A DNA stretch of 64,000 nucleotides from Icerya purchasi (taxonomy: Eukaryota; Arthropoda; Insecta; Hemiptera; Monophlebidae): contig CM077115.1 of assembly GCA_039619475.1 (NCBI GenBank), forward strand, positions 141,186,172-141,250,171, written 5' to 3'. Both the position numbers and the translations under genes were made by a program. Position 1 is the stretch's first letter. Every line of letters begins with the position of its first letter. This document shows, piece after piece, positions 33,166-45,336 of the stretch. The notes under the pieces are model-generated. The model did not search any database, was not told the DNA's origin, and was given only the letters and a program-made list of their open reading frames with translations.

Positions 33166-33169
33166 ACGG

Positions 33170-34295
33170 TTTACTTTTCAACACCTGCTATTAAACTAAT
33201 TAACATCAACGTCTCTCTGTAGGTAATAATGAGATTTTTGTTCCCATCGGTTGTTACATGCCGTAATGATGCGGTTTTATAAAACTGTATTTACACGGCC
33301 AGCTCGTATCCACACACACTTTGAGAGAAATTAACTGAGAGAATAAAAAAGTAGTTTGATTATCGGTGACAAAAAGTATGCGCTAAAAAAGTGCTGATTC
33401 GGGTTTTACTGACGAGAATTTTGTATTGTTGGAATAGCTAAATTATTTTTAATATTCAGCCGCCAGTTGTTCTAGCGAGAATTATGTTCATCAGGTAGAG
33501 TGACTGCTACTTGACTGCTAGGAGTTTGTTTTATCAAAATAGCCGAATCATTTTTATTTTTTAAATTTTTTTTTCCAATCACATCTACACACACCTTGTT
33601 TATAAGTTAGTTAATAAGGCGTAAAATAGTGGAACTGTCTCTGTGTCTAACTGTATTCACAGATATTCTAGCAGAAATTACGATCAATTAGTGGAAAATG
33701 CTGTTTCAGGTGTTACTAGCAGGAGCATGGAGTCTATTCGTTAAAATAATTTAATTATTTTTAACTCGTAACTGCCTGTAGCTAACGTGATCTGAACGGT
33801 GCTTCCATCATTTTCGATATGTGAAATATGCAATGTCTTCGATCTTGAAAAAATGTTACCCGACGTAGAATCGTCTCCTCGTCAAAAAACTACAGAACAA
33901 AATTCTTTGTCACAAACACTCTCCCTTTTTTTTTTTTTTCTTCTACATCATCTCGATGCTCCAATGTTCGAATATTCATAATTCCTCCCCCCCCCCCTTA
34001 ATTTTTATTATTAGAGAAAAAGAAGAAATACTTCTGTCAAATTATTTTCGACAACTATCCAATAGAGATCGTAAGCTGCTGTTCCAGAGGTATCTACGAT
34101 GGGGCATACAGGAATATAAGTCGAAGAGATCTGAAAATCCTTTGAGATCCTCGAAATTGAGAAACATTTTTTTATTACCTAATTTTATCCAGGCTCGTCT
34201 CAATTACTGCATATTAACTCGGCGACGCACATTAATAATTTTTGTACTTTTAATGTACGGTAGCGGATTTTGAATTCGTATTCCAGACCGCCTAC
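33170..34295. other. spacer, nothing firmly recognised
   Basis: Two overlapping plus-strand frames (33,799-33,981 and 33,956-34,273) have protein-like parts (for example FSICEICNVFDLEKMLPDVE) but no family match. A C11 run lies at 33,987-33,997. Confidence 0.35.
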
Positions 34296-34298
34296 AGT

Positions 34299-34465
34299 AT
34301 GATCATTTATTTATACATTTATTTATACATTTATTTATACATTTATTTATACATTTATTTATACATTTATTTATATATTTATTTATACATTTATTTATAC
34401 ATTTATTTATATATTTATTTATACATTTATTTATACACTTATTTATACATTTATTTATTTTGTTT
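34299..34465. repeat. 12-bp minisatellite (TTTATACATTTA)n
   Basis: About thirteen nearly perfect units of ATTTATTTATAC. Because 12 is a multiple of three, one frame reads YLYI repeated, which explains the 71-codon open frame. Confidence 0.95.
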
Positions 34466-34539
34466 TAATATCGCGTGTAACCGTTTTTCGGCAAATTATA
34501 CATCTAAAAAATGATGTACATAGGTATAAAATAAATTAA

Positions 34540-34720
34540 TGACAAACAAAAATATTTATAAATATAAATTAACTTTAATCAATTAAAATAACTTATTTTA
34601 GAAACGTTTTCGGGCACGGCTGACAGAGTGCACCCAATTAAAACTAACAACGCACTGCAGAGAAACAGTAGGACTACGTGTGCATATTGCTATATCTGGG
34701 TAAATAATAGCTGGATGTGG
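34540..34720 (-). mobile_element. solitary Penelope-like terminal unit
   Basis: Minus strand: CTGTCAGCCGTGCCCGAAAA followed by CGTTTCTAAAATAAG, matching one arm of the 18.8-19.1 kb hairpin (GCCCGAAAACGTTTCTAATTAAGG). A related motif (CTGACAGAAGTGCCCGAAAA) is on the minus strand at about 37,195-37,220. Unlike the palindromic loci, only one arm is present. Confidence 0.45.
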
Positions 34721-35522
34721 CGGTATAACTACAATCAAAGACGGTGAAATATATTACTAAAAACATCAAAAGCGGGATTTTATTTAAAACATAAAATAAC
34801 GAGTTTAAAAGTCAAATGTTTAAACATTAAGATTATATACAAAAACAAAAATAAAAAAAAAAAGGAGTTAAATTTTTATATTAAAATGTGGATTACTCAT
34901 ATTATTCGGGATTTGGTCGTTTAAAAGTAATTATTTTTACTTTTATTTATATAACAATTTTCAGCTATATTCATTAAGTTCCCTTTGTTATAGGAAGGCC
35001 GGACTGTTAATGTTGTTCTAGTGGTTTTTGTTTATTTTTTATTAGATGTTCAGCGTATATAGGTTTTTTAATTTCATTATTATCGAATGATGTTCCGTTT
35101 CTAAAATGAGGCATTTATTTCAATTTATTAAAGTAAATTAATTTATGCTGATTTCTGTTTGTTATTAAGGATTTTATTTATTTTATATTCATAAATTTTA
35201 ACAAAATGAGTTATAGATTTATTTACATTTAATTATATAAATAATTGTACATTATATATATATGTTTTCGTATAATAATTATATAACGCAAACACACATT
35301 CAACATTTAAAAGAAATAAAACGCGCATATACAATCCTCATATATGTACGCCTATCTTCAACTTCAAACAAGCCCCTTAAGTGATCGCTGAAATTACTAA
35401 ACAGATTTCTATAAACTTATACGGATGATTATTATCAATAACTTTTTTAAAACATTCTATTGCTCGTACGAAATAAATGCCAACCTCACTGTCTATATAA
35501 ACATACATACATACATACATTT

Positions 35523-35562
<40 letters not shown>

Positions 35563-35635
35563 TTGTTAATTTTAGTGCAACTGAAAGAACCGAGTTAGCA
35601 AAGCATTTTGTTTTCATTTTAGCTTTAACCGTTAA
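34721..35635. other. AT-rich spacer with microsatellites
   Basis: Contains (CATA)n and (AT)n runs at 35,502-35,558. Otherwise strongly AT-rich with nothing recognised. Confidence 0.5.
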
Positions 35636-35639
35636 AATT

Positions 35640-36003
35640 TGAAGGACACTCCGTAATCGTCTCTTTAGCTAATAAGTGTTTATCGTTTATTTCCCCAACT
35701 AAAAAGTTGTATATCAATATCGTTCTTGTTCTTACGTCATCTTCGAACGAAGATTGGCGGTCCACACGATCTAAGAAATCGCTGCTCTGAAAATCTCCTC
35801 GAAGGGACGTTGCAGTCAACAACGTAAATCTCCCATCCATGAATTCCGTCTCCTACCTGGAGACCACTTTCCATAAATTTTTTTCCCTCAAGTACTAATT
35901 TCAGTAATTCGTACCTCCCGCCTCTCATGACATGTTCCAGATAGCTCATCATCTTGCTCTCCTTGATTGTCGTCGTCAGCAGCAACTTCCCCTTCGCCTG
36001 CAA
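35640..36003 (-). mobile_element. Craft/RTE-like LINE, C-terminal fragment
   Basis: Minus strand from 36,003: LTTTIKESKMMSYLEHVMRG then GRYELLKLVLEGK, the highly characteristic block that precedes the C-terminus of these elements (TTIKxRKLxYLGHVMRGxRYELL). After a frameshift, GWEIYVVDCN and EIFRAA...ANLRS follow, equivalent to WLKNLRxW...LFRAA...ANLR. The copy is truncated at about 36,003. It belongs to the same broad lineage as 22.9-24.5 kb. Confidence 0.75.
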
Positions 36004-37392
36004 ATTCGCCGCAAGACCTCTGCATTGGTTACTTTATGCGTCCCCAAGGAATCCTTAGCATTTTCCTGTACGAGAAGTATAATTTCCTTTCGTTGACCAA
36101 CCGACGTATCGATAAGTGTTGTTACGTTTCGACTAAAATTGTTCGATAATCGAATCTTTTAAATTTTAGATCAGTCTATTACGCAGTTTTCTGCTTGTAA
36201 AAAAATCTGCTTACTAGCCAGTTGGTCCAGATAAAATACTTGATAAAGGAATTTCTACAAGTTAGCCGGAAGTAGAAAACATGACTAACTCTGCGAACTA
36301 TTCTATCACGATCAGAAAACAGAAGGAGACACGATCTAACAAATTCACTAATCGGAAGAAATTTCGCGAGAATCATAATCGATTGATTGAACTGCGAATA
36401 TAACTCTATTCAGAAACCCGGTGAACTTAGGCTTTAGTTGAAATGTTAGGAACTCCTGTTTCGAAGGCTAATGCGCATAAAAGCTCTTCTCTAGATGTGT
36501 AACCTAATCGCTGATCGTAAACGTAACGGAAAGATTGGCATCCAGCCCGAATAATTAAGCGGGCTCCCTTTATAGTCCACGAATCTTTCTCCATTGACAT
36601 ATCATGATTATTTTCGGTTTGGAAAACTACTAAAAAATTCAAACGCCCATTTCAGCAGATACCTTTCATTAAAATGCAAGATTGCTAAATATGTACCAGG
36701 AAAAAGCCGAATTTATTGAACGTATCGAATCTATTTTTCAAGTCAGACATGATTTCTAAAGAACACATTATCAATGTTCGATTAAATATTTCCCTTTTCG
36801 AGTTAGCTCAAGGAAATTAACCGTGAAAGAGCGCCCGAAACTGACATCTCTGCCACAGTGTTTGAGAAACTATCGTGCAAACGTATTCCGTTCTTTTAAT
36901 TCGAAAATGTACCCAGACACGATTTAAAAAAAAAAAAAAAAGACAAGAATAGCATCGTGCAACAAAACGATTTTACTCTCCAGCCGTGTATCGTGAAACG
37001 TTTTAAAAAACTATCGCCAAAAAAAAAAAAACTCGATTAATATCCTCGATTATCAGTTTGATTTTCGAAACAACTAAAAAATCGTTTTAAAATCAAACTT
37101 ACACGCCTTTTTGTGACTACAGTGAAGAAATTTCAGATGAGGTTTTTCTGATTATCCGTAAATGAAGTAGACGGAGGGATCACCTAAACGATTAAATGAG
37201 AACAATTTTCGGGCACTTCTGTCAGTTGGTGAGGCAATTAGGAAACAAAAATTTTTCATTCGCAATATTATATTTTTAGAATTAAATATTTATTATATTG
37301 TGACTTCGTTTTTTGCTTTTTTTTGCCGTTAAAGGGAGATCATGTAGACACTCGAGGTATGATAGAATGTGTTTTTTTTTTCATGCGTTGTA

Positions 37393-37424
<32 letters not shown>

Positions 37425-37960
37425 ATAAGAAAATCTTTAAAAAAATTACGCTCAAAAATGGCACTGTGTTTTATTCGTTAGCCGAACCAACGTAGAGGTA
37501 AGACTTATAACGTTCGTTAGACGTGGTCTTCGAGTCTTCAACTAACTGGAAGATCAAACAAACCGGAGTCTAAACTTTTCCACGTTAATGCATCACGAAG
37601 TTTAACCAGGAATCGATTCTACCAGTGATGTGAAGTGAAAGTATTGAATTAAATATTTGTATTGCAATACGGAAAAGTATTGTATTGGTTAACTCGGGTA
37701 ATATACGTGTAAAAACTGTCGTTACTTAGTATCGATATCGAAATTTCCATTGAATTGTTGCGAAAAGTATGATACATTTCTTTATAACGAATAGAGGTTG
37801 AAAACCATATTCGATACTGTATTTTTACATTAATACTTCTATCGAGATATCGGAAGCATTTAGAAACATCACGCGCTTAGAGTAAATTATTGTAGTAGTG
37901 AAGTACACAGATGTATCAAAATTTGTTAATTTTATTATTTGAACTTATTAAATATTATTT
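36004..37960. other. spacer, nothing recognised
   Basis: Includes an (AT)n run at 37,395-37,421, an A run at 36,927-36,941 and one Penelope-like motif near 37,200. The minus-strand frame 36,427-36,642 has a protein-like end (RLGYTSREELLCALAFETG) without a family match. Confidence 0.35.
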
Positions 37961-38014
37961 TAATGTTATTTGTTATAGTAATGTTATTTGTTTTAGTAAT
38001 GTTATTTGTTTAAT
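37961..38014. repeat. 18-bp tandem repeat, three copies
   Basis: Three consecutive copies of TAATGTTATTTGTTATAG with single-base differences. Confidence 0.9.
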
Positions 38015-39440
38015 TTAAAACTCGTCATATTATATTTACTTGATTTATTTCAGGAATAAATTTAAAAATTAGTCACAGTGAAAAATTAAATAATCTAACG
38101 GGCAAATTTATTTCAAAAGTACTATTTCAATATGTAAGAAATCTTTTAAATTTAAAAATAATTTGCATTTCAATAGGCGCAGAGTGCAGAGAAGAATTAT
38201 ATCGTTCAGACGTGTCAGATCATATTCAATTATAAAAAGAAATTAAAGAAAATATCCAAAAATCTATGAAAATTTTCAAAGTAAAAAACGACATAATACA
38301 TCTAACAGGCGTATTATTGGTATGGGAAATAATTTACAATACAATTTAAAATTGAATGATATTAATCATTAATCATGACATACAACTGAATTGAACTTAA
38401 GTAATAAACAGTGTGTTATGGAGAATTAATGTTATTTCGGTTATTGCAACAAAATATTTTCTCGGTAATGATTCCAAATTCATTTATTATCATACTGTTT
38501 CATGAAATTAAATCAAATAATTATTACTCTTCTGTAATTCTAACAAATCAGTTTAGAATGCCAGATAAAATTTACATCTCAAATTAAAAAATAAAAAACT
38601 TTTGCACATAACGTTAATAGGGAAACATGTAAACAAAATAATATTCTCGGGCTTACAACTTACCAAAAGGAATTCTTTTAAAATGGCTATAGGTTAGTGT
38701 AATTTTAAAACAATTACATTAAATTGTCGTGCAACATAAATCAAATTGGCGAGATTTCGCGTTTAATATACATACAGCTTCTTTTATTATTAAATTTTAA
38801 GAAAACTTCAAATTAACAAATGTTAATCTTATATTTATTCAATTTTTAACGAATTACATTTACTTACGTCTTTACTAAATATCCTCAAAGATGTAATTAC
38901 AATATTCAGTAATGAAAATACCGATTCAATACATTGCCGTATATTGATATTGACTGTACTGAATGCAGCGATGTAACGATTTCGCAAATCACCAGATTTT
39001 ACAGAACAAAACTGCTAAACATTTAGGATTCGCGCTTAAAAGGCTACCACCTAAATAGAACTTAAAACCAGACAACTCGATTGGCTCACTGAAATAGGGT
39101 GACGTATGCGGTTTACAACTATGACACTGCACTGCCAAGTCTAATCTGCAGCGTATGCAAGCTGGACGAGGTTTATTTCTCCGTGTCATAATGCGCCCGT
39201 CGGTATAAACGCAACTCTGAACTCTTTCAACAGATCGAGTTTATCCGCTGAACACAAAGAGATCACTCGCACAATCCTATAAGTCTAGAAGCAATAGTTC
39301 TTTTAAATTACGGACGAGATCGTTGACACCTTTATAAATCCCAAAGATCTCGTAGTCTTCCTTACGAAGCATATTTAAATAATGATTTAAGCTACGTAGT
39401 TAATAATAAACAAGTTGAAATTGAAAAGTACATTAATAAT
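38015..39440. other. AT-rich spacer, nothing recognised
   Basis: Both ends of the wider block 37,620-38,990 are rich in AATAC/GTATT-type words reminiscent of some hAT ends, but no inverted termini or target duplication could be matched. Confidence 0.4.
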
Positions 39441-39442
39441 AA

Positions 39443-39925
39443 ATGAAAATCTTAACTTTAGTAAACATTTCGATTATTTATGTAATAAAATTACCTAAAG
39501 ATGTAAATGTTTTTTGGCTCTCTACGACCTATGGCTATCATTTTAAAAATAGAGTGTTATTGTACAAAGCGATATTTGAATCATATTATTGTTTACTGGC
39601 ATACGCCAAAAATCGAAATAATTTTCAAACAACTAAACTATTAAACCTGCAAAGGAACAATACTTCTACCAGTGTGATCTCTGCATATAGGACAGTATCG
39701 CATGTGTCAGCTTGGTTTATCGTTGGGAATCCTCCCATAAATCTTAAACTAGAAGAGCGGGAATTTAGATGAAAGAATTAAAAAATGTCAGAAATAAGAA
39801 TGAATGGTCTAGCGCTAATAAGTAGGATCATTCGGGAGAGAGAACAAACCTTAGTAAAAGGTCAAGAATTGCAATGAAAATACAACTCTGGTAGACTAAC
39901 CTATCATTTCTTTCCGAATGTGCAA
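39443..39925 (+). mobile_element. R1-clade LINE, internal C-terminal fragment
   Basis: Plus strand. In the 109-codon frame starting 39,443, the segment ISAYRTVSHVSAWFIVGNPP followed by INLKLEERE is the signature of R1-type elements (AYRTxSxxSAxVLAGxPPIxLxxEER). After a stop, SGRLTYHFFPNVQAW near 39,890-39,930 corresponds to the GRWTxxLIPNxxxW block. Reverse transcriptase proper and the cysteine-rich end are not present. Confidence 0.8.
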
Positions 39926-40595
39926 GCTGGACACTTAAAATGAAAAACTTTCAAACCAACTTCATTGTTAGCCAATTTATTAGCGGACATGATAATTTCT
40001 GCAGTTATTCAGCGGGATTTTCAAAATTATTAACAGCCCGATGCGTATGGAATGCTTAGGTAAAAAGTAAAAAAATGATTGATAGTGCGGCCCACACGAT
40101 GTCCGAATGTTTCAAATGGTAAAGTTACAGGAGAAAGTTTGAAACTAGTATAACGAACTGAATAAAGAGACCTTACACTTTTAAACTAAAAATTAATTTC
40201 AAGGATTGTTCAATTACTCAATATTTATACACTTAAAGCCCGCATTAAATTTAATACTAAGTAAAAATAATTCAGTAATAAACTGGGTAAATTTAATAAT
40301 AAATTATCATATTTTAACTTCTGAGATAGAGTCGTGCTAATAACTGAAAGTATAGTGCAAATTCTGCTTCTGTATTCTTATACGAATGAAAATGAAAATA
40401 AAAAAGGGAGGGAAGTACGTCCTGAAGAACTTCGGGATGACATCATCCACGCATTTTAGATTTAAGTCCTGGTGCGAGTCTTCATTCCTTTCGATAACTT
40501 TTTTTTTTGTTTTTTTCCTTTTGGGGTACGCTAACGAACAGCAACAGCCCAATCAACCAAGGAGAATCTAAATAACTGCTCAAAAAGAACATGAC
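39926..40595. other. spacer, nothing recognised
   Basis: No motif recognised. Two small open frames on opposite strands at 40,337-40,571 overlap each other. Confidence 0.4.
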
Positions 40596-40599
40596 ATAT

Positions 40600-41015
40600 C
40601 AGATTTTAATCTGGTGCGAGGTAGAATGAATGAAAAAAGCCAAAATAGGAACAACTGATAAGGAAGGAAACGATAGATCATAAGAGGCATTATATGGAGT
40701 AGGAACACCACAAGATCCAAAAACTGAGAATAGAAGAGAGAACATTCCGAAGAAACATGATTAACATCACTCGAAAAAAAACGGAATCTTCAGGGTGAAA
40801 AGAACACTGCGGAGAAAAGACGAGAAAAAAACAAAAAAAATTGACGAACGGAGAAAGCAATGACCGAAACGAAGGCGACATATGGCAGTGATCAGGGGAC
40901 GACAAAGAGAAGAAAACTTGTCAAACCTACACTTCTGAGAGAAGATAAAGGCTGAACGGAAAGATAAAAGGAATTCGGATTGGTCAAAAGGGAAACTTTG
41001 AGCTCCCTAAAAATA
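40600..41015 (-). mobile_element. family A LINE, 3' coding fragment
   Basis: Minus strand: RPLITAICRLRFGHCFLRSS near 40,850-40,900 is the diagnostic family A block, followed by a decayed VFFEC near 40,770. The downstream LSFPSLSVVPILAFF and IKI end lie near 40,610-40,680. No poly-A tail is evident. Confidence 0.65.
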
Positions 41016-41150
41016 AGAAAAAAAACAAAAACTATTGCTCTTCTTAATCTTTTACATAAATTACCTTTTTAGTTTTGCGAAGATTATAACGTAATTCCCT
41101 TAATGTATTGCAATATATATATATATATAAACTCGGCCATTTTGGTCTCA

Positions 41151-41169
41151 CAAGGGGCTGTGCCCCTTG
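41151..41169. repeat. perfect 8-bp hairpin at a possible element edge
   Basis: CAAGGGGC-TGT-GCCCCTTG in otherwise AT-rich DNA. Together with the shared terminus at 41,440-41,500 it may mark one end of a dispersed element; this is inference. Confidence 0.4.
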
Positions 41170-41439
41170 ACCCATCTTGCTTTCATTTCTGTCTCTTTCT
41201 CTTCTATACTTTGTATAAAATGATCAAAATTTACAACGTAATTCTTACTGGCATCAATACACACAAAAAATAACATAACCACAAAAATCCTATTCTAACA
41301 TTTAACTTCCGTTATATAAAATTAAGACATTTTTTCGTTACATTTTTCGTTACATATTTCATTACATAAAATTGTGACATTTTTTAAATAACAATAACAA
41401 AAATCCTATAAAATATAACAAACGTTACATAAAATTGGG

Positions 41440-41536
41440 ACATTTTTCTGGGACATTTATTTGGGACATAGCCTAAGAATTACGTTGTAATTAATATATA
41501 TATGTATATATATATATGTATATATATATGTATACC

Positions 41537-41596
<60 letters not shown>

Positions 41597-41600
41597 TATG
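41440..41600 (+). repeat. repeat terminus shared with 21.2 kb, plus (AT)n
   Basis: GGGACATTT-type units lead to CCTAAG and AATTACGTTGTAATTAAT, then a long interrupted (AT)n (41,490-41,593). The same end occurs at 21,236-21,325 with a different simple repeat after it, which fits insertions that each carry a simple-sequence tail. Confidence 0.55.
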
Positions 41601-41774
41601 TTTTTTTTTATCCTAAACTATGACCATTAATTTGAGCGCAAACGATGATTACTTATGTTTTTAATATACGATTCGAACCTAGTTCGCATTTACGAATATA
41701 TATTTTGTCTGGTAAAGAAAATTTTATAAAAATATTTCAACAAATTTAAGATGTCTGTATTTTCTTTTGTCCCA

Positions 41775-42145
41775 TTACTATTGACCTTTTATGGGTTCCT
41801 AGCTATTCTGGCATCGAGGGCAACGAGTTAGCGGATTTTTTAGCCCGTTCGGACACCCGCGATGGTCCTTTACTCTGTAATATTCCTACCTTGGACATCT
41901 TCCTTCTTTCCTCAGCCAATCATTCCCGACTATGATTCTGAGCAATCTGTTTTGTACTCCAAAATCTTAACACTGGGTCTTTCTGCTCCTTATAATTCTT
42001 CCTTTGTCCTTTCCTTTCCATCTCCAGATATAATCCCTGTACTTCATTCTTTCCTAAGCTCTATTTCTAATCGTTTCTCTATTTAACCCTTTCCATGATG
42101 TCTGTAGTTGCTGGGTCAGAGCCGCTGGCGCGCCCAAAAGAATAT
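41775..42145 (+). mobile_element. family A LINE, internally deleted
   Basis: Plus strand: FYGFLAI...GNELADFLARSDTRD near 41,790-41,865 (with one frameshift) is the end of RNase H. The next recognisable block is YSKILTLGLSAPYN near 41,955 and the C-terminal FLSSISNRFSI with stop near 42,084, so the ICRLRFGH...FEC region (roughly 250 bp) has been deleted. The 3' UTR CTGGGTCAGAGCCGCTGGCG matches the copy at 28.7-29.1 kb. Confidence 0.75.
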
Positions 42146-42149
42146 ATAA

Positions 42150-45100
42150 AATAATATTGTTATTTTATATTTTAAAAAAAAAATATATTTTTTCTTTTGT
42201 CACTGTCGCTCCCGTAGTACTCCACCGCAGTTTATTATTGATTTACTTCTTTTAAAAACTGATAAAAAGACCACCCCCAAAATCGAGAACTGCCCTTTTA
42301 AGGCTCGTTCGATAGCAATCACAGAAAAAACACAGTAAATGGATATATTATGTATTATTTTGCGGTCGTTTTATTTACAAAAATAAACAAGTAAATAATT
42401 AACGCGGCGGGAAAAAGTGTTATTTCGCCTGTTAAATTTTTAACGTAAAGTTCATAAAAACTACCCCTAATATCAAAATTGTAATAAATTTTTGTCACTA
42501 TTGATATCGTTCGGAGCGGAAAATTTGAACATTAAGAGAGACTCGCTTTATGTTCTGTGATTTTGCAATGTACTTCTAAAAAAACGGAGGTGTGTATACC
42601 TTAGAAAAGGGGTTTATAACATTATTTAAAAAGGAAGCAAAACATCTTTAATATATTTTTAATAAAATTTCGATATAAAATATAATTTACATAATTATGT
42701 GGACACATTAAAATATCATTCAAACATGTATAAATTGGACAACATTTTCGTATTTTATCATTATGACACTACCTTTTTCCCGTTGTTCGTTACGTCATAT
42801 GACAATCTGAAATTTAACGTAATTCAGCAGATTTTTAAATCAGTAAATATGGAAAAATTTGAACCCGTTTTTATTCCAAATATAAACACACATATTTTAC
42901 CGCCAGTTGTTATTAAAAAAAAAAAAAAAAAAGGTGCTTAGAATTTTATTTTTAATAAATATATGGTAGCGTACAAGTTGCAGTATCCTTTAAAAACGAA
43001 AAAAAACTCGATTTTTTTTTTGGTTCGTTGCAAAAACACTTTATAATATTTACGCGCGAATATGAAATATTAATATCGCCGGTTGTGAAGGAGCGCCCGC
43101 TTTCGAGTGGTGAAAGGACCTTGCTCATCCGCTCCAGAACCGAACCAAAAAAAAAAAAAAAAAAAAAAAGAAAGCGATAACATTAAAGAGGAATCCAGTA
43201 CTATAAAAGCGTGTCTTTTACTTACTTAACTAAGTACCGATGAAAAAAATATCACTCACAGGCTATAAGTGCGAACAAGTAATAACGTATTTATAAATAC
43301 AACCGGTATTATTAATTAAACGAAAAAAGAAGAAAAAAAAAATATATATATTAAAATATGTGTAATATATATGTATTTAAAAAGTAAATAAACTAAACAA
43401 ATTCACGCTATGAGCTATTTACGCATATAGGAACATACGGACCGAAATTATTCGGAAAATATCACTAAATTATCCGAAAAATCAGTGAAAAGTTCTTGGT
43501 AGAACGGCTGACCTTCGACGTGTTAGATTTTTCTTATTTTCCAATATAAAAAATTACACGTCCGAGAAAACCAGTGCACAAAGAGAATTAACTGGTTTTA
43601 CGAGACCGCCTACGCCAGTTTATTTCCCTATCACTTTGTTTCTCTGACACCGTGTTAACAATCTGCAAAAGCGGATTTCCCTTTTGTTTTCCTCGCTTCC
43701 GCAATATTTTTTTCAAATTAATTATCAAAAAAATAAAAGGTTACTCTACACACCACCTTCATCTATATCGGGCAACGAAGTGACCCAGGTCGACTAATAG
43801 CCGCAGAAGATCGCTATTTTCGCACTGGTCGCGTGAGAGATACCCGAAATAAAATAAAATACAAGTAGTTTACTATTTTTGCAGGTCGCATCAGACCGAC
43901 TTTAAAAGAGCCGAGGTTATAGTATGCTTAATTAAAATGTTTGTTCGCGCGTAACTTTTAATTATTTAGGTCGATTTTAATCATTTCTTGTTTATTGGAA
44001 GGTCTACTGGTCGCAGCAGTATCGGCGGCAGAAAAGGTGAAAAAACGTAGTCTCCTTAGAGAAATTTTGATCGGTAATAAAACAAAAGCGCAATTGACAC
44101 CTAAAATATCATCAATTTATTCTTTTTTTCTTCTCCCTATTCCCGAAATGTCGAGTAGGGTACATTTCCTTTACTAAAATACTGATTTATTATAATAACG
44201 GAATTAATATAATCCATCCAATTAAGTATTTGGTATTATATTAATTTCCACTTTTTTTACAGATTTTTACAATACATATATATATATATATATATATACT
44301 ATATATTTTTATTATTTACTTAATATATCATATATTTTTTCAGAATTTTATGTCTTCATTTTGCAAATTTGTTAAATTCATTAAAATAATTTCGTACAAT
44401 TGTTTTTTAAATCATAATTACAGAAATAATTGCATCCTTGCAGTATATGACAAAAACATCATCTCTAAAATTACATATTACACAGTTTTCAGAAATCCTA
44501 AAATTTATATAAATCTACCTTTAAGATGGACCGTGCTCTGTTATAAATTGGACACAAAAAAAAATTTGGCGTACATTGATTATTTTTAAATCTATAATAC
44601 TTGGGGGAAAAATCGATACGTTGTTCCACTATAATTATTCCATATTTCTTGAAATTTATTTATATAAAATTTATCTATAAGTTTGTTCATTTGTTTTATT
44701 TTAAGTAGTTTATCTTCATATTCGAAAAAAATGGTGTCTTTTATATATTACGTTATAGAACGAATGATGTATATTAATATTATTTTTATTTGCGACCAAG
44801 CTCATATGTTTTTGTATTTCACATTCAATTGACTTATAACTGATTGCTCTATATGATTTAGTCATTTGTGTATAGCTTTATAGCTCCTTTGAAAGCTTCT
44901 TACACTGTTCGGAAGTTTGAAAAAAAACTGATTTTTTATAAAATAAAAAATTAAAACGTTATCAGGATGCTAACCACGGATAAAGTTATTGATTGGAATA
45001 AAATCTGAAATGGCCATATTTACAAAGTTCATCTCACTGACGGAAATCTTAATATTACAGCGTGTTGACCACTCCGCGTGAACTGACTTCCGTACACCCT

Positions 45101-45160
45101 TTGTTTATTAAAAATTGTATCAATGTTGGTACCAGATATTGTATGTCGGTAAGTTTTGGT
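42150..45160. other. AT-rich spacer with unassigned open frames
   Basis: A plus-strand frame open from about 42,660 to 42,941 is protein-like (KLDNIFVFYHYDTTFFPLF, FKSVNMEKFEPVFIPNINTH) and runs into an 18-A tract; it matches nothing I know and could be an exon or a retroposed scrap. Another frame at 44,350-44,589 is similar in style. Poly-A runs occur at 42,916-42,933 and 43,147-43,169, and (AT)n at 44,276-44,299. No gene can be supported. Confidence 0.3.
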
Positions 45161-45336
45161 AATTACTAACAAGGAGAAATTCGATCGGGGGGTCATCGAT
45201 TTTGATGAAATTTTGCAGATCGATAGAAGACCATGCATGAGTACATGAACTGTGTAAAATATTAGAATGCAACTTTTTTTAATTTACGCGAGAAATTAAA
45301 ATTTTTAATAGCCGCATTTAACGGATAATATACGTA

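Noticed and set aside
34299..34514. Frame with repeated YLYI
   Set aside because: Translation of a 12-bp minisatellite; the unit length is a multiple of three, which keeps the frame open.
37620..38990. Possible hAT element with AATAC/GTATT-rich ends
   Set aside because: The similar words at the two ends (CAGTGATG, CAGCGATG) are in direct, not inverted, orientation and no target duplication is visible.
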